Below are positions 1 to 7,970 of a stretch of DNA of 64,000 nucleotides, in pieces. The DNA is taken from contig NZ_JAAIIH010000002.1 in NCBI RefSeq assembly GCF_012932365.1, forward strand, positions 62,001 to 126,000, in the 5' to 3' direction. A model generated the notes under the pieces. That model was not told where the DNA came from. It was given only the letters and a program-made list of their open reading frames with translations, and did no database searches. Numbering within the stretch: position 1 is the first letter of the stretch; the number at the start of each line of letters is the position of its first letter. The stretch comes from Bifidobacterium moraviense. GTDB lineage: Bacteria > Actinomycetota > Actinomycetes > Actinomycetales > Bifidobacteriaceae. Made by a program: the position numbers and the translations under genes.

Positions 1-18
1 CGCAAGGAGGTGGGACCG

Positions 19-1029
19 ATGGAACGGATGTCATCGACCACACGATCATCGACCACACGACCCGGACGCGGCGGCAACGCCGCGGACCGTCGTTTCACGT
101 GGAACCGCACGCACGTCATCTTCATGATCGCGTACTGCGTGGTCCTCGTCATCCTCGTCTTCCAGACCGCGATCAACGCGTGGACCGGCGGATCCCCGGA
201 GGCCTCCGAGGCGGTGCCGACGTGGCTGCGGCTCGGACTCAAGGCCGGCGGTCTGGGGCTCGCCGTGGCCAACTTCGCGGGCGGTCTGCTGCGCCGCGGC
301 AGCCTCACGATGCCCGCGCTCAGCGGCGTGCTGACGTTCGCCGTGGTGGTGGGATTCGGCGCAGCCGGGTCCGCGCTCGGCCTGGATGCAGGAGGCGCGC
401 TGATGAACGCGGCACTGGCGCTGGCATGGTTCGCGATCGCCGCGTTCGTGCCCTATGCGATCGCGCATCACGGACTGCGCGGGCTGTTCGCCGAACCGGA
501 TCCCGCCACGCGCACCGGGCGGCTGACGCTGCGCGTGCGCGCGACGCTGGGACGCGACCCGGTGACGGCCGGATGCTGGATCATGCTGCTGGTCACGTTC
601 GGATGCGCCGCGGCGGTGCGCGCGGTCGACCAGTACGGATTTGTATCGGCGCTCGTGGCGGTCGTGGTCACGCCGACGGCACTGACCGCGCTGAACGGGC
701 TGGCGGCGTATGCGGGTCCGCGCGCCTGGCGGCTCACGGCGGCCGGCGCGGTGATGCAGATCGCGCTGGTCTGGTCGCTCGGCGTCGCGCCGATCGGTCC
801 CGGTGTCTGCACTGAATTGGAATCGTCCTGCACGACGCTGCCGAACGGATGGGTGCTGCACCTCGACGCCGGACTGGCGATGCAGTTCTATGTGATCCCG
901 GCAGCCGTATGGGCGTTCGCCTATCTGGTCGGCGCGATGCTGCGTCGACGGGGCGTCGGACGCACGGATGCCGAGCGCGCCACGGATGCGGACCGTTCCG
1001 CCGGCGTCAGCGATCGGTGCGACGGATGA
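19..1029 (+). CDS. Polytopic membrane protein of unknown function
   Basis: A protein of 336 residues that I do not recognise. About eight hydrophobic segments can be seen, beginning with one near residues 33-53 (around MIAYCVVLVILVF) and ending with one near residues 288-310, so it is an integral membrane protein. The N-terminus is rich in Ser, Thr and Arg and the C-terminal tail is hydrophilic and probably cytoplasmic. The ATG at 19 was chosen because AAGGAGG at 4-10 lies eight bases before it; an in-frame GTG at 10 overlaps that ribosome binding site, and an ATG at 28 is too far away. The last 23 bases overlap the convergent C39-like peptidase gene. No catalytic motif was seen. Confidence 0.75.
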   Translation: MERMSSTTRSSTTRPGRGGNAADRRFTWNRTHVIFMIAYCVVLVILVFQTAINAWTGGSPEASEAVPTWLRLGLKAGGLGLAVANFAGGLLRRGSLTMPALSGVLTFAVVVGFGAAGSALGLDAGGALMNAALALAWFAIAAFVPYAIAHHGLRGLFAEPDPATRTGRLTLRVRATLGRDPVTAGCWIMLLVTFGCAAAVRAVDQYGFVSALVAVVVTPTALTALNGLAAYAGPRAWRLTAAGAVMQIALVWSLGVAPIGPGVCTELESSCTTLPNGWVLHLDAGLAMQFYVIPAAVWAFAYLVGAMLRRRGVGRTDAERATDADRSAGVSDRCDG

Positions 1030-1654
1030 GGATCAGCTCGCCGCCCTCCGGATCGGACGGGTCGGCGTTGCGCGAGCTCTTGAGCGCATAGTCGGCCCGG
1101 ACGTCGCGGTTGAACGCGCGCACGTCCACGCTGCGGTTGGCCGCGAGCGGCAGATCACGCACCTCGCGGATGACCGTTCCGTCCACGGCGCCGCCGTCCG
1201 CGTCCTCCAGAAACGGATCGAAGGCGAGCACGCGCCCGTCCTCCACGCCGGTGAGCAGGATGTAGTGGCCGTTCGCCCCATGCCAGACGCGCGCGATCGC
1301 CGCCGCGCGGGGACGTCTATTCTTCGCCGTGCCGTTGGACGCCAGCGCCCGGTACACGGCCGAATCCGGCGCCAGCCGGGCGTCCGCGCCGGAGAGGATG
1401 CGTGTCTCGACGGGGAACGCCGCGCCGCGCGCATAGACGTTGAGGTAGCGCGCCACATGGCGCATGGCCTGATGCGAGGTGCCCATCTTGCCAAGTTCGC
1501 CGTCCTCGCTGAAGTCGTCGAGCGTGCGCGCGTAGACGGCGCGCACGAGCTCCGGGTCGATCTCCTCGCGCTCGTAGAGGAAGCGCAGCGCGTTGACCAG
1601 CGTGGTGGGGCCGCAGTCGTAGCGGGTCATCTGGTAGATCAGCGGAATCCTCAA
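1007..1654 (-). CDS. Peptidase C39-like family protein
   Basis: A 215-residue cysteine-peptidase-like protein. The N-terminal motif YDCGPTTLVNAL supplies the candidate catalytic Cys (about residue 14), and GHYILLTGV near residues 130-140, followed by an aspartate in AFDPF, supplies the candidate His and Asp. This is the papain-like arrangement of bacteriocin-processing C39 domains, but there is no membrane segment or ABC domain, so it is a free-standing, probably cytosolic relative. The start is TTG at 1654, preceded by GGGAGG (1661-1666 on the other strand) with a six-base gap; an ATG exists eight codons inside. The substrate is unknown. Confidence 0.75.
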   Translation of the reverse strand: MRIPLIYQMTRYDCGPTTLVNALRFLYEREEIDPELVRAVYARTLDDFSEDGELGKMGTSHQAMRHVARYLNVYARGAAFPVETRILSGADARLAPDSAVYRALASNGTAKNRRPRAAAIARVWHGANGHYILLTGVEDGRVLAFDPFLEDADGGAVDGTVIREVRDLPLAANRSVDVRAFNRDVRADYALKSSRNADPSDPEGGELILIRRTDR

Positions 1655-1889
1655 CGCGTGCCTCCCGTCCGGCCCCGCATGATGCGCGGGCGTTTCCCCA
1701 CACGCTACCCCGCCGCCCGTTCCGCGTGCAAGGCACCGGTCATACGCATAATCTATAGCCTTCCCCCGGTCCGACTTCCGTGAGCGAGCACATCGTCGCG
1801 CCGTGCCGTCGTCAACATGTAAGACAACGTTTACCGAAAACGATCACAAATGTGCGGTTGAGCGTTCACATCGGCTAAACTATACGGTC

Positions 1890-2942
1890 ATGACAACCAT
1901 GAAGGAGATTGCCGAGAAGACGGGGGTCTCGGTCTCCAGCGTTTCACTTGTCCTCAACGGACGTGATTCAGGGCGCGTCAAACCCGAGATCGCCCGCAGG
2001 GTGCGCGAGACGGCGGAACGGCTGGGGTATAAGCCGAACCCGCTGGCCCGCTCCCTGCGCACCAGCCACACCAGGATCCTCGGCTTCGTCAGCGAGGAGA
2101 TCGCAACCACGCCGTTCGCGGGCGGCATCATCCTGGGCGCACAGAACGCCGCGAACGCGTTCGGCTACATGCTCATCACCGTGAACACCGACGGCGAAGC
2201 GGACGAGGCGAAGCAGATCGCCGCGCTCAAGCGCTACGGCGTGGACGGATTCCTGTACGCCAAGATGTCGAACCGCGTCACGGATATCCCGCGGGAGCTG
2301 AGCGACTACCCCACCGTGCTGGTGGACGCCACCGACCGCGCAGGCAGGGCGCCCGGCATCACGCCGGACGAACAGGCCATAGGCTACGACGCCACGATGC
2401 GGCTCGTCAGGGCCGGATGCCGGCGCATCGCCTACGTGGGATGCGCGAAGCCGCTGGTGGCGCAGACCGAACGCTTCGCCGGATACCGGCACGCGCTGGC
2501 CGACGCCGGACTGCGCTTCGACGAGTCGCTGGCCGTGGACGTGATGTACCACCAGCCGGCGCAGGACGCCGTGGACCGGCTCATCGGCGAACAGCGCCCG
2601 GACGGCGTGTTCTGCTGGAACGACGCCCGCGCGCTGTACGTGTACCAGGCGGCGCTCAAGCTGGATCTCACGGTGGGCCGCGATCTTTCGGTGGTGGGCG
2701 TGGACAACCACCGGCTCATCGCCGAGACGGTGGTGCCGGAGCTGACGACCGTGGAGCTGCCGCACTACGAGATGGGATACTGGGCGGTATGCAAGGCGGT
2801 GACGCTCATCGAGGGACGCAAGCCGGCCGCGAACCGGATGGCACGCACCTCCGCGCCGCTGCCGCCGCTCGACGGGCCCGATCAGGTGAAGGTGCACTGC
2901 GCGCTCATCGAGAAGGACTCGGTGGCGGACGGGAAGCGGTAA
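1890..2942 (+). CDS. LacI-family transcriptional regulator
   Basis: A 350-residue repressor-type regulator. Residues 4-55 form the LacI helix-turn-helix (MKEIAEKTGVSVSSVSLVLN) with the hinge motif NPLARSLRT. The rest is a periplasmic-binding-protein-like effector domain (ILGFVSEEIATTPFAGGII, then DLSVVGVDNHRLI near residue 270). These proteins usually bind a sugar and control nearby carbohydrate genes, but no sugar transporter or glycosidase lies next to it, so the ligand and targets are unknown. The start is ATG at 1890; ATG 1899 is also possible. No Shine-Dalgarno precedes 1890. TAAACT (1876-1881) and TATACG (1881-1886, with TTGAGC at 1858-1863) are both possible -10 elements, suggesting a very short leader or none. 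Confidence 0.9.
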   Translation: MTTMKEIAEKTGVSVSSVSLVLNGRDSGRVKPEIARRVRETAERLGYKPNPLARSLRTSHTRILGFVSEEIATTPFAGGIILGAQNAANAFGYMLITVNTDGEADEAKQIAALKRYGVDGFLYAKMSNRVTDIPRELSDYPTVLVDATDRAGRAPGITPDEQAIGYDATMRLVRAGCRRIAYVGCAKPLVAQTERFAGYRHALADAGLRFDESLAVDVMYHQPAQDAVDRLIGEQRPDGVFCWNDARALYVYQAALKLDLTVGRDLSVVGVDNHRLIAETVVPELTTVELPHYEMGYWAVCKAVTLIEGRKPAANRMARTSAPLPPLDGPDQVKVHCALIEKDSVADGKR

Positions 2943-3025
2943 GCGGTTCGGCCGGAGCGGCGATCGAGATGCGGTCCGTCAAAGGGCCGGGGCTTCTCCA
3001 TTCAGGAGCCCGGCATCTCCTTCCG

Positions 3026-3304
3026 TCATTTAGCCCTCAGATCCGGCCACGGCTTCGGCAGCAGCTGGTCGAGCGTGACCCCGAGTACTTGGGCGACCGC
3101 CATGACGTTCAGCAGGCTCGGGTTCGAGGGCCTGCCGGGCCTCGATTCCCCTTTTTCCAGCTGCTGGTACGAGAAGCGCGAAAGGTTGGCATTGTAGGCT
3201 ACGCGCTCCTGACTGAGTCCTTTCTCATTGCGCTTGCGCTGGATGCTCAGGCCGAGCTCCTTGGCGTATCCGGGCCATTCGTCCGGCATCTGGGTATGCG
3301 GCAT
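3026..3304 (-). CDS. Xre-family helix-turn-helix regulator
   Basis: A 92-residue DNA-binding protein consisting almost entirely of one HTH_3/Xre domain: SIQRKRNEKGLSQERVAYNA is helix 1-2, then LSRFSYQQLEKGES is the recognition region, and VLGVTLDQLLPKPW is the usual C-terminal helix. There is no effector or protease domain. It is transcribed away from the large secreted protein gene at 3482. Two palindromes (TAAAGCTTTA at 3349-3358 and GTAAGGCTTTAC at 3362-3373) overlap its own predicted promoter, so I infer that it represses itself and may control the divergent gene. The start is ATG 3304; ATG 3289 is an alternative. Confidence 0.85.
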   Translation of the reverse strand: MPHTQMPDEWPGYAKELGLSIQRKRNEKGLSQERVAYNANLSRFSYQQLEKGESRPGRPSNPSLLNVMAVAQVLGVTLDQLLPKPWPDLRAK

Positions 3305-3337
3305 GAGGTCACGCTATGGGAGTCTGCCACACGTACT

Positions 3338-3373
3338 AGCCTAACCGGTAAAGCTTTATCTGTAAGGCTTTAC
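3338..3373 (-). promoter_or_regulatory. Promoter and twin operator-like palindromes of the xre gene
   Basis: Read on the minus strand, TTACAG (3360-3365), a 16-base spacer and TAGGCT (3338-3343) form a good sigma-70 promoter for the xre gene. The spacer holds the perfect palindrome TAAAGCTTTA (3349-3358), and a near-copy, GTAAGGCTTTAC (3362-3373, one mismatched pair), lies over the -35. The centres are 14 bp apart. A repressor bound here would block this promoter. Binding by the Xre protein is inferred. Confidence 0.55.
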
Positions 3374-3481
3374 GGAGAGTTGGCTCATGCGCGGCGTGGG
3401 GTGTTTGGCGTCGCGGCCATGATCCTCTCTCGGATGGAGAAGGTGCGCGGCGACAGACTGCGCAGAAAGGATTCAGCCGTT

Positions 3482-6400
3482 ATGACTGCTCGTCATGCTC
3501 GCAAGAAGATCAGGCACACGCCGAACTACAGGCGGATCGCGACCACGGCGGTGACGGCCGCGGTGCTGTCCGGCATGGTGGCCCCGAATGCAATGGCCGC
3601 GGACAACGCCTCCTCGACCGCTCCGGTGGACCAGTCGCCGGCCGGCGCCACCCGCGACGTGCTTGCGGACGCTCAGAAGGCGCTGGACGCCGCGAAGAAG
3701 GACGTCGCCGCCAAGCAGGCCGCCCTCGACGCCGCCAAGAAGAACGTCCCATCCGATGCCCAGCAGGCCGCCAACAAGGATGCAGCCGCCAAGGCGGAAC
3801 AGACAGTGAAGGACGCACAGGCCGCCCTCGACAAGGCACAGGCCGACAAGGACGCTGCACAGCAGGAATACGATGCCGCCAAAGGCGACGCTTCCGGCGA
3901 GTACACGCCGGAAATGGGCGAAGCGGCCGACAAGGTGACTCAGGCCGAGGCGGACAAGACCGCGGCCGACGCGAAGGCGACCGAGGCACAGAAGACGGCC
4001 GATGACGCTGCGCAGAAGGCGACCGACGCGCAGGCCAACGTCAACGCGGCCCAGCAGGATGCGGACGCCGCCGACAAGACGGCAACCGAGGCGAAGAACA
4101 CCCTCGACGCCGCCCAGAAGGATGCCGCCGATGCCGGTGCCACCGACGAGAAGATTCAGCAGGCGCAGAACACGGTCAACACCGTGACGCCGCAGGTCGA
4201 CGAGGCACAGAAGACCGCCGACTCTGCGGATAGGGCCGCGTCCGATGCGACCACCGAGAAGACCGAGGCGGTGCAGAAGAGGGATGAGGCCAAGGACAAG
4301 CTCAACACTCTCAATTCCGAGCTCAATGCGCTGAAGACTAGGCGCGATGACCTCCAGAAGCAGATTGACAATGCGAACAGTGATGCTGAGGGCATTAAGC
4401 TCAAGCAGGAACTCGCGGATGCACAGGCCAAGTATGATGCCAAGCAGGCCGAGGTCACCACGGCGGAACAGGCAGTGACCGATGCGAAGAACGCACTGGA
4501 CGCCGCCAAGAAGGATGAAACCGGCAAGAAGGCCGAGGCCCAGAAGACGGCTAATGATGCGGCCGGCAAGAAGCAGGCTGCAGACACCGCACAGGCGCAG
4601 CTGGATAAGGGATACCTCGGTTTCCTTGGACAGCATGGTTCCGATGCCGCCAAAGCGCTGATCACCAGTGATTCCAAGTTCGCCGAATGGGTCAACAAGG
4701 GACTGGTGAATCCGAAGGACGCGAACAACTCCTTCAACCTCGCCAACGTCCGCAAGGCACTCGCCTACATTGATCAGATCAACCAGTATCGTGCGGCTGA
4801 AGGACTCTCCGAAGTCAAGGTCTCCGACACGCTCATGGCAACTGCCGCCGGCTCCAATGAGGTTCAGAAGAATCGCGGTTCCCTTGAACACGACACGGAT
4901 ATGATCCAGCACTACATGATCAACGAGAACCTTTCTTACGGCTCTGAGAACATGGGCGGCAGCCCATTCGATGGATGGTACACCGAGGAAAAGGCATACT
5001 TTGATGAGATGGCCAAGAATGACCCCGAGCTCGCAGCCCATCGTCATGATGCCTACTGGGTCTCTGTCAACCGACCGAATGTGTGGCATCAAGATCAAGA
5101 TCATCAGGCTGGCCACTACCTGAACATCGTGCAGGAGGACATCTATGCCTCCGGCGCCGCATTCGGCAAGGACACCACCAAGGAATCCGACTGGGGTCTC
5201 ATCGGCGGACGTGATTACGAAACCACGCACTCCTCGCTTGCAGGCACATCGATCACCGGCAAGACCGACGGACGATACACGGTCGCTGAGTTCGGGAAGA
5301 TGCTCGATGAGTATGAGAGCTCGCTGAAGAACGCGCCGCAGGAATATGCAGAGGCGCAGGCGAAGGCGGAGGAAGCGCAAAAGGCGGCTGAAGCGGCAAC
5401 GACTGAAACCGAGAAGAAGCAGACCACATACGATCAGAAGGTCGGTGACAAGGACGCACTTGCTGCCGAAGCTCAGACGCTGAAGAACGCACTTGACTCC
5501 GCTCAAGGTGCGTATGATCAGTGGGTCGCCGAACATGGCGAGCCGACCGAAGGCGATCAGGACACCATCGTGAAGCTCCAGAACGAGCTGAACGACGTGG
5601 ATACCCAGATCACCACCAAGAATGCGGAAATCACCACGCAGACGGATGCGGTGAACGAGCTTGACCGGAAGGTGACCGCGGCCGAACAGAAGGTCGCCGA
5701 CACCGCCGCGGCCAAGGCGACCGCCGATCAGACGCTGAAGCAGAAGAAGGATGCGCTCAAGGCGGCGAAGGATGAGCTGAAGACGCTCACTGACCTGCGT
5801 GACAAAGTGAATGCCGCGCAGTCTGCGTACGCTGAAGCTCAGGCCAAGCAGACCGCTGCGGCGAACACCCTCGCCGAAACCAAGAAGGCACTGGAAGCTG
5901 CGACCACGGACAAGACCGCCGCGGACAAGGCTCTGGGTGAGGCCAAGCAGGATGCCGCCGATGCTGCCGCGGCGCTGAAGACGGCGTCCGACAAGCTCAA
6001 GGCCCTTGAGGATGCTTCGGGCATTCAGCCTGAACAGCTCGCCCGCATCAGGGTCGCGTATGAGAAGCTCAACGAGCAGGTCAAGAAGCTTACTGAGGCC
6101 AAGGCGAAGCTGGAATCTGCTCAGAAGGCGCTCAAGACGGCTCAGGACACGGTGACGGCGAATGATGCTGCACTCAAGGCCGTCGAGGATGCTCGGAAGG
6201 CGCTCAATGAGGCGCAGGCGAACCTCGCTGCTGCTCAGAAGGCGTACGATGAGCTGACCGCTGACAAGGATGCGCCAGTGATTTCTGGAGCGTCCAACAC
6301 CGAGATTACTCAGGGTGGCACGTTCGACCCGATGAATGGCGTGAGTGGTCTGGATGCGAAGGATGGCACGGTCACCGTCACAGTGTCTGGTTCGGTGGAT

Positions 6401-7027
6401 GTGAACAAGCCCGGTACCTACACGCTGACCTACACCGCCAAGGATGCTGCGGGTAATGTGACCACGGTGACGCGAACGGTGACGGTCAAGGCGAAGAGCA
6501 CCACTCCCACCCAGCCGGGAGGCAATGGCAGCAACCATGGAGGCACGACCACCCCGGGCGGCGGCAACGGAGGCAGCGGCAACGGCGGCACGACCACGCC
6601 GGGGCAGCCCGCCGACGATACGGTGCCGGTGTACAGGCTGTACAACCCGTACACGGGCGAGCACCTGCTGACCGCCAGCGTCGAGGAGCGCGACGTCCTT
6701 GCCGCGGGCGACTGGACGTACGAGGGCGTGGCGTTCGACGCGAACAGGACGGGCGGCGAGCAGATCAAGCGCTTCTACCTGCCCGGAGGCAAGCACATGT
6801 ACACCTCCAGCCAGATCGAGATCGACTCGCTGCTGCGTTCCGGCTGGACGTACGAGGGCGTCGCGTTCCTCGCCCCGGAGGACGGGGACGGCACGAACGC
6901 CGTGTACAGGGTGTACAACCCGCAGAACGGCGACCACATGTTCACCACCAACGCCGAGGAGCGTGACGTGGTGACCGCGAATGGCTGGAACGACGAGGGC
7001 ACGCCCTTCCGGGCCAACGCCGACTAG
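3482..7027 (+). CDS. Secreted coiled-coil protein with a CAP domain and C-terminal DUF5648-like repeats
   Basis: A 1181-residue exported protein. Residues 1-39 are a signal peptide (KKIRHTPNYRR, a hydrophobic stretch, then NAMA before ADNAS). Residues about 50-395 are Ala/Lys/Asp-rich heptads predicted to form a long coiled coil. Residues about 425-565 are a CAP/SCP domain: YIDQINQYRAAEGL, then SENMGG, then the family motif GHYLNIVQ. Residues about 600-925 are a second coiled coil. Residues about 930-1005 are an Ig-like domain (VSGSVDVNKPGTYTLTY). A Gly/Thr-rich linker leads to three repeats at about 1047-1181 of the YRLYNPYTGEHLLT type, as in DUF5648. There is no LPXTG motif or C-terminal anchor. 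The ATG at 3482 follows AGAAAGGA (3464-3471). Role unknown; surface adhesion or cell-wall binding is an inference. Confidence 0.85.
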   Translation: MTARHARKKIRHTPNYRRIATTAVTAAVLSGMVAPNAMAADNASSTAPVDQSPAGATRDVLADAQKALDAAKKDVAAKQAALDAAKKNVPSDAQQAANKDAAAKAEQTVKDAQAALDKAQADKDAAQQEYDAAKGDASGEYTPEMGEAADKVTQAEADKTAADAKATEAQKTADDAAQKATDAQANVNAAQQDADAADKTATEAKNTLDAAQKDAADAGATDEKIQQAQNTVNTVTPQVDEAQKTADSADRAASDATTEKTEAVQKRDEAKDKLNTLNSELNALKTRRDDLQKQIDNANSDAEGIKLKQELADAQAKYDAKQAEVTTAEQAVTDAKNALDAAKKDETGKKAEAQKTANDAAGKKQAADTAQAQLDKGYLGFLGQHGSDAAKALITSDSKFAEWVNKGLVNPKDANNSFNLANVRKALAYIDQINQYRAAEGLSEVKVSDTLMATAAGSNEVQKNRGSLEHDTDMIQHYMINENLSYGSENMGGSPFDGWYTEEKAYFDEMAKNDPELAAHRHDAYWVSVNRPNVWHQDQDHQAGHYLNIVQEDIYASGAAFGKDTTKESDWGLIGGRDYETTHSSLAGTSITGKTDGRYTVAEFGKMLDEYESSLKNAPQEYAEAQAKAEEAQKAAEAATTETEKKQTTYDQKVGDKDALAAEAQTLKNALDSAQGAYDQWVAEHGEPTEGDQDTIVKLQNELNDVDTQITTKNAEITTQTDAVNELDRKVTAAEQKVADTAAAKATADQTLKQKKDALKAAKDELKTLTDLRDKVNAAQSAYAEAQAKQTAAANTLAETKKALEAATTDKTAADKALGEAKQDAADAAAALKTASDKLKALEDASGIQPEQLARIRVAYEKLNEQVKKLTEAKAKLESAQKALKTAQDTVTANDAALKAVEDARKALNEAQANLAAAQKAYDELTADKDAPVISGASNTEITQGGTFDPMNGVSGLDAKDGTVTVTVSGSVDVNKPGTYTLTYTAKDAAGNVTTVTRTVTVKAKSTTPTQPGGNGSNHGGTTTPGGGNGGSGNGGTTTPGQPADDTVPVYRLYNPYTGEHLLTASVEERDVLAAGDWTYEGVAFDANRTGGEQIKRFYLPGGKHMYTSSQIEIDSLLRSGWTYEGVAFLAPEDGDGTNAVYRVYNPQNGDHMFTTNAEERDVVTANGWNDEGTPFRANAD

Positions 7028-7048
7028 GCCATAGGAACTCCGCCACAC

Positions 7049-7084
7049 AGGCCTCGCACACCTACCAAGGACGTGCGGGGCCTT
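7049..7084 (+). terminator. Terminator hairpin after the CAP-domain protein gene
   Basis: AGGCCTCGCAC (7049-7059) pairs with GTGCGGGGCCTT (7073-7084) with one mismatch, and TCTT follows. It starts 21 bases after the stop codon at 7027. Confidence 0.6.
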
Positions 7085-7150
7085 CTTCCGATATGACCCT
7101 TCGGAGAGACGACCCAGCGGGCCTATGATGGCCTCGAGAAGGAGAAGAAG

Positions 7151-7882
7151 ATGAGTCAGCACTGCAATCGCTGCCACGCCGTTCTTGACGACGACGCCAA
7201 GTTCTGCCCGAACTGCGGGCAGAAGGTCGAGAGAACCGACGATTTAGGACGACGTCTATGTGCCAATTGCGGTTCGCCCATGTCCGACGATGCCAGATTC
7301 TGCCGGCAATGCGGCACCAAGGCCGCTGTCCCCAACAAGGCCGACCAGCTCCGTACCATGACGGCGCAGGCAAACGAAGCACTGCAACGAGATCCTTGGG
7401 TGCTGGCGCGGCCCGCCCTCGTGATCATAGCCATCACGGTGGTTTTCGCCATTGCACTGAGCGCGAACGCATCGCTCAACTCCATGTTCAATCAACGGGC
7501 GTTCCAGGCCACGCAGGCCGCCAAAACCGCCGAAACCGAAGACCTGTATGCACAGTGTCAGGCGCTGATGCCCGATCTGGAAACCGCCAAGGACAAAGCC
7601 AAGGCCTATCTGGATGCCAACAGCCAGTACGACGTCAACGACAATGTCAATACGGCCCATCTGTCCGGGATATACGTCCAATATCGATACCTGAAAACAG
7701 CCCTGTACACCGCGAACGGCGTGGAATGCGATCCGAACGACGACCCGAGCGATCTCAGGAAAAGCATTGACAGCGCTGCCGGTCTTCCGCCCAACATCAC
7801 ATCGACCATCAGCAAGTGTCAGAAGGAGCTCACCGAGGATCCCGGAGGGTACAAGGCCGCCAAGCGCAGTCATTTCAACTGA
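7151..7882 (+). CDS. Double zinc-ribbon membrane protein
   Basis: A 243-residue protein with two N-terminal zinc ribbons, CNRCHAVLDDDAKFCPNCG (from residue 5) and CANCGSPMSDDARFCRQCG (from residue 37). One membrane segment follows at about residues 93-112 (LVIIAITVVFAIAL). The C-terminal half is outside if the ribbons are cytosolic, and contains three or four Cys residues. Such zinc-ribbon/one-TM proteins are common in Gram-positive bacteria but their role is not established. The start at 7151 is just after a purine-rich GAGAAGGAGAAGAAG. It lies between the CAP protein and a second zinc-ribbon protein, so the three may work in the envelope together; this is only an inference from position. 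Confidence 0.75.
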   Translation: MSQHCNRCHAVLDDDAKFCPNCGQKVERTDDLGRRLCANCGSPMSDDARFCRQCGTKAAVPNKADQLRTMTAQANEALQRDPWVLARPALVIIAITVVFAIALSANASLNSMFNQRAFQATQAAKTAETEDLYAQCQALMPDLETAKDKAKAYLDANSQYDVNDNVNTAHLSGIYVQYRYLKTALYTANGVECDPNDDPSDLRKSIDSAAGLPPNITSTISKCQKELTEDPGGYKAAKRSHFN

Positions 7883-7970
7883 AACGGCCACCGGCCAGGC
7901 ATCCGACCGATGCACAACGAACAATGGCGCCCATTCGGGCAATGCCACCAGACTGTAGTAGGAGTTCACG

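Noticed and set aside
1821..1840. A LacI operator around AACGTT at 1826-1831
   Set aside because: Only six bases are symmetrical and flanks do not pair, so it is too weak to annotate, although it lies in the right place.
3473..7177. A 1234-residue open frame on the minus strand opposite the CAP-domain protein gene
   Set aside because: It has Leu/Arg/Gly-rich composition from the reverse of Ala/Lys/Asp coiled-coil codons and no domain. The plus-strand protein has a signal peptide, CAP motifs and a ribosome binding site.
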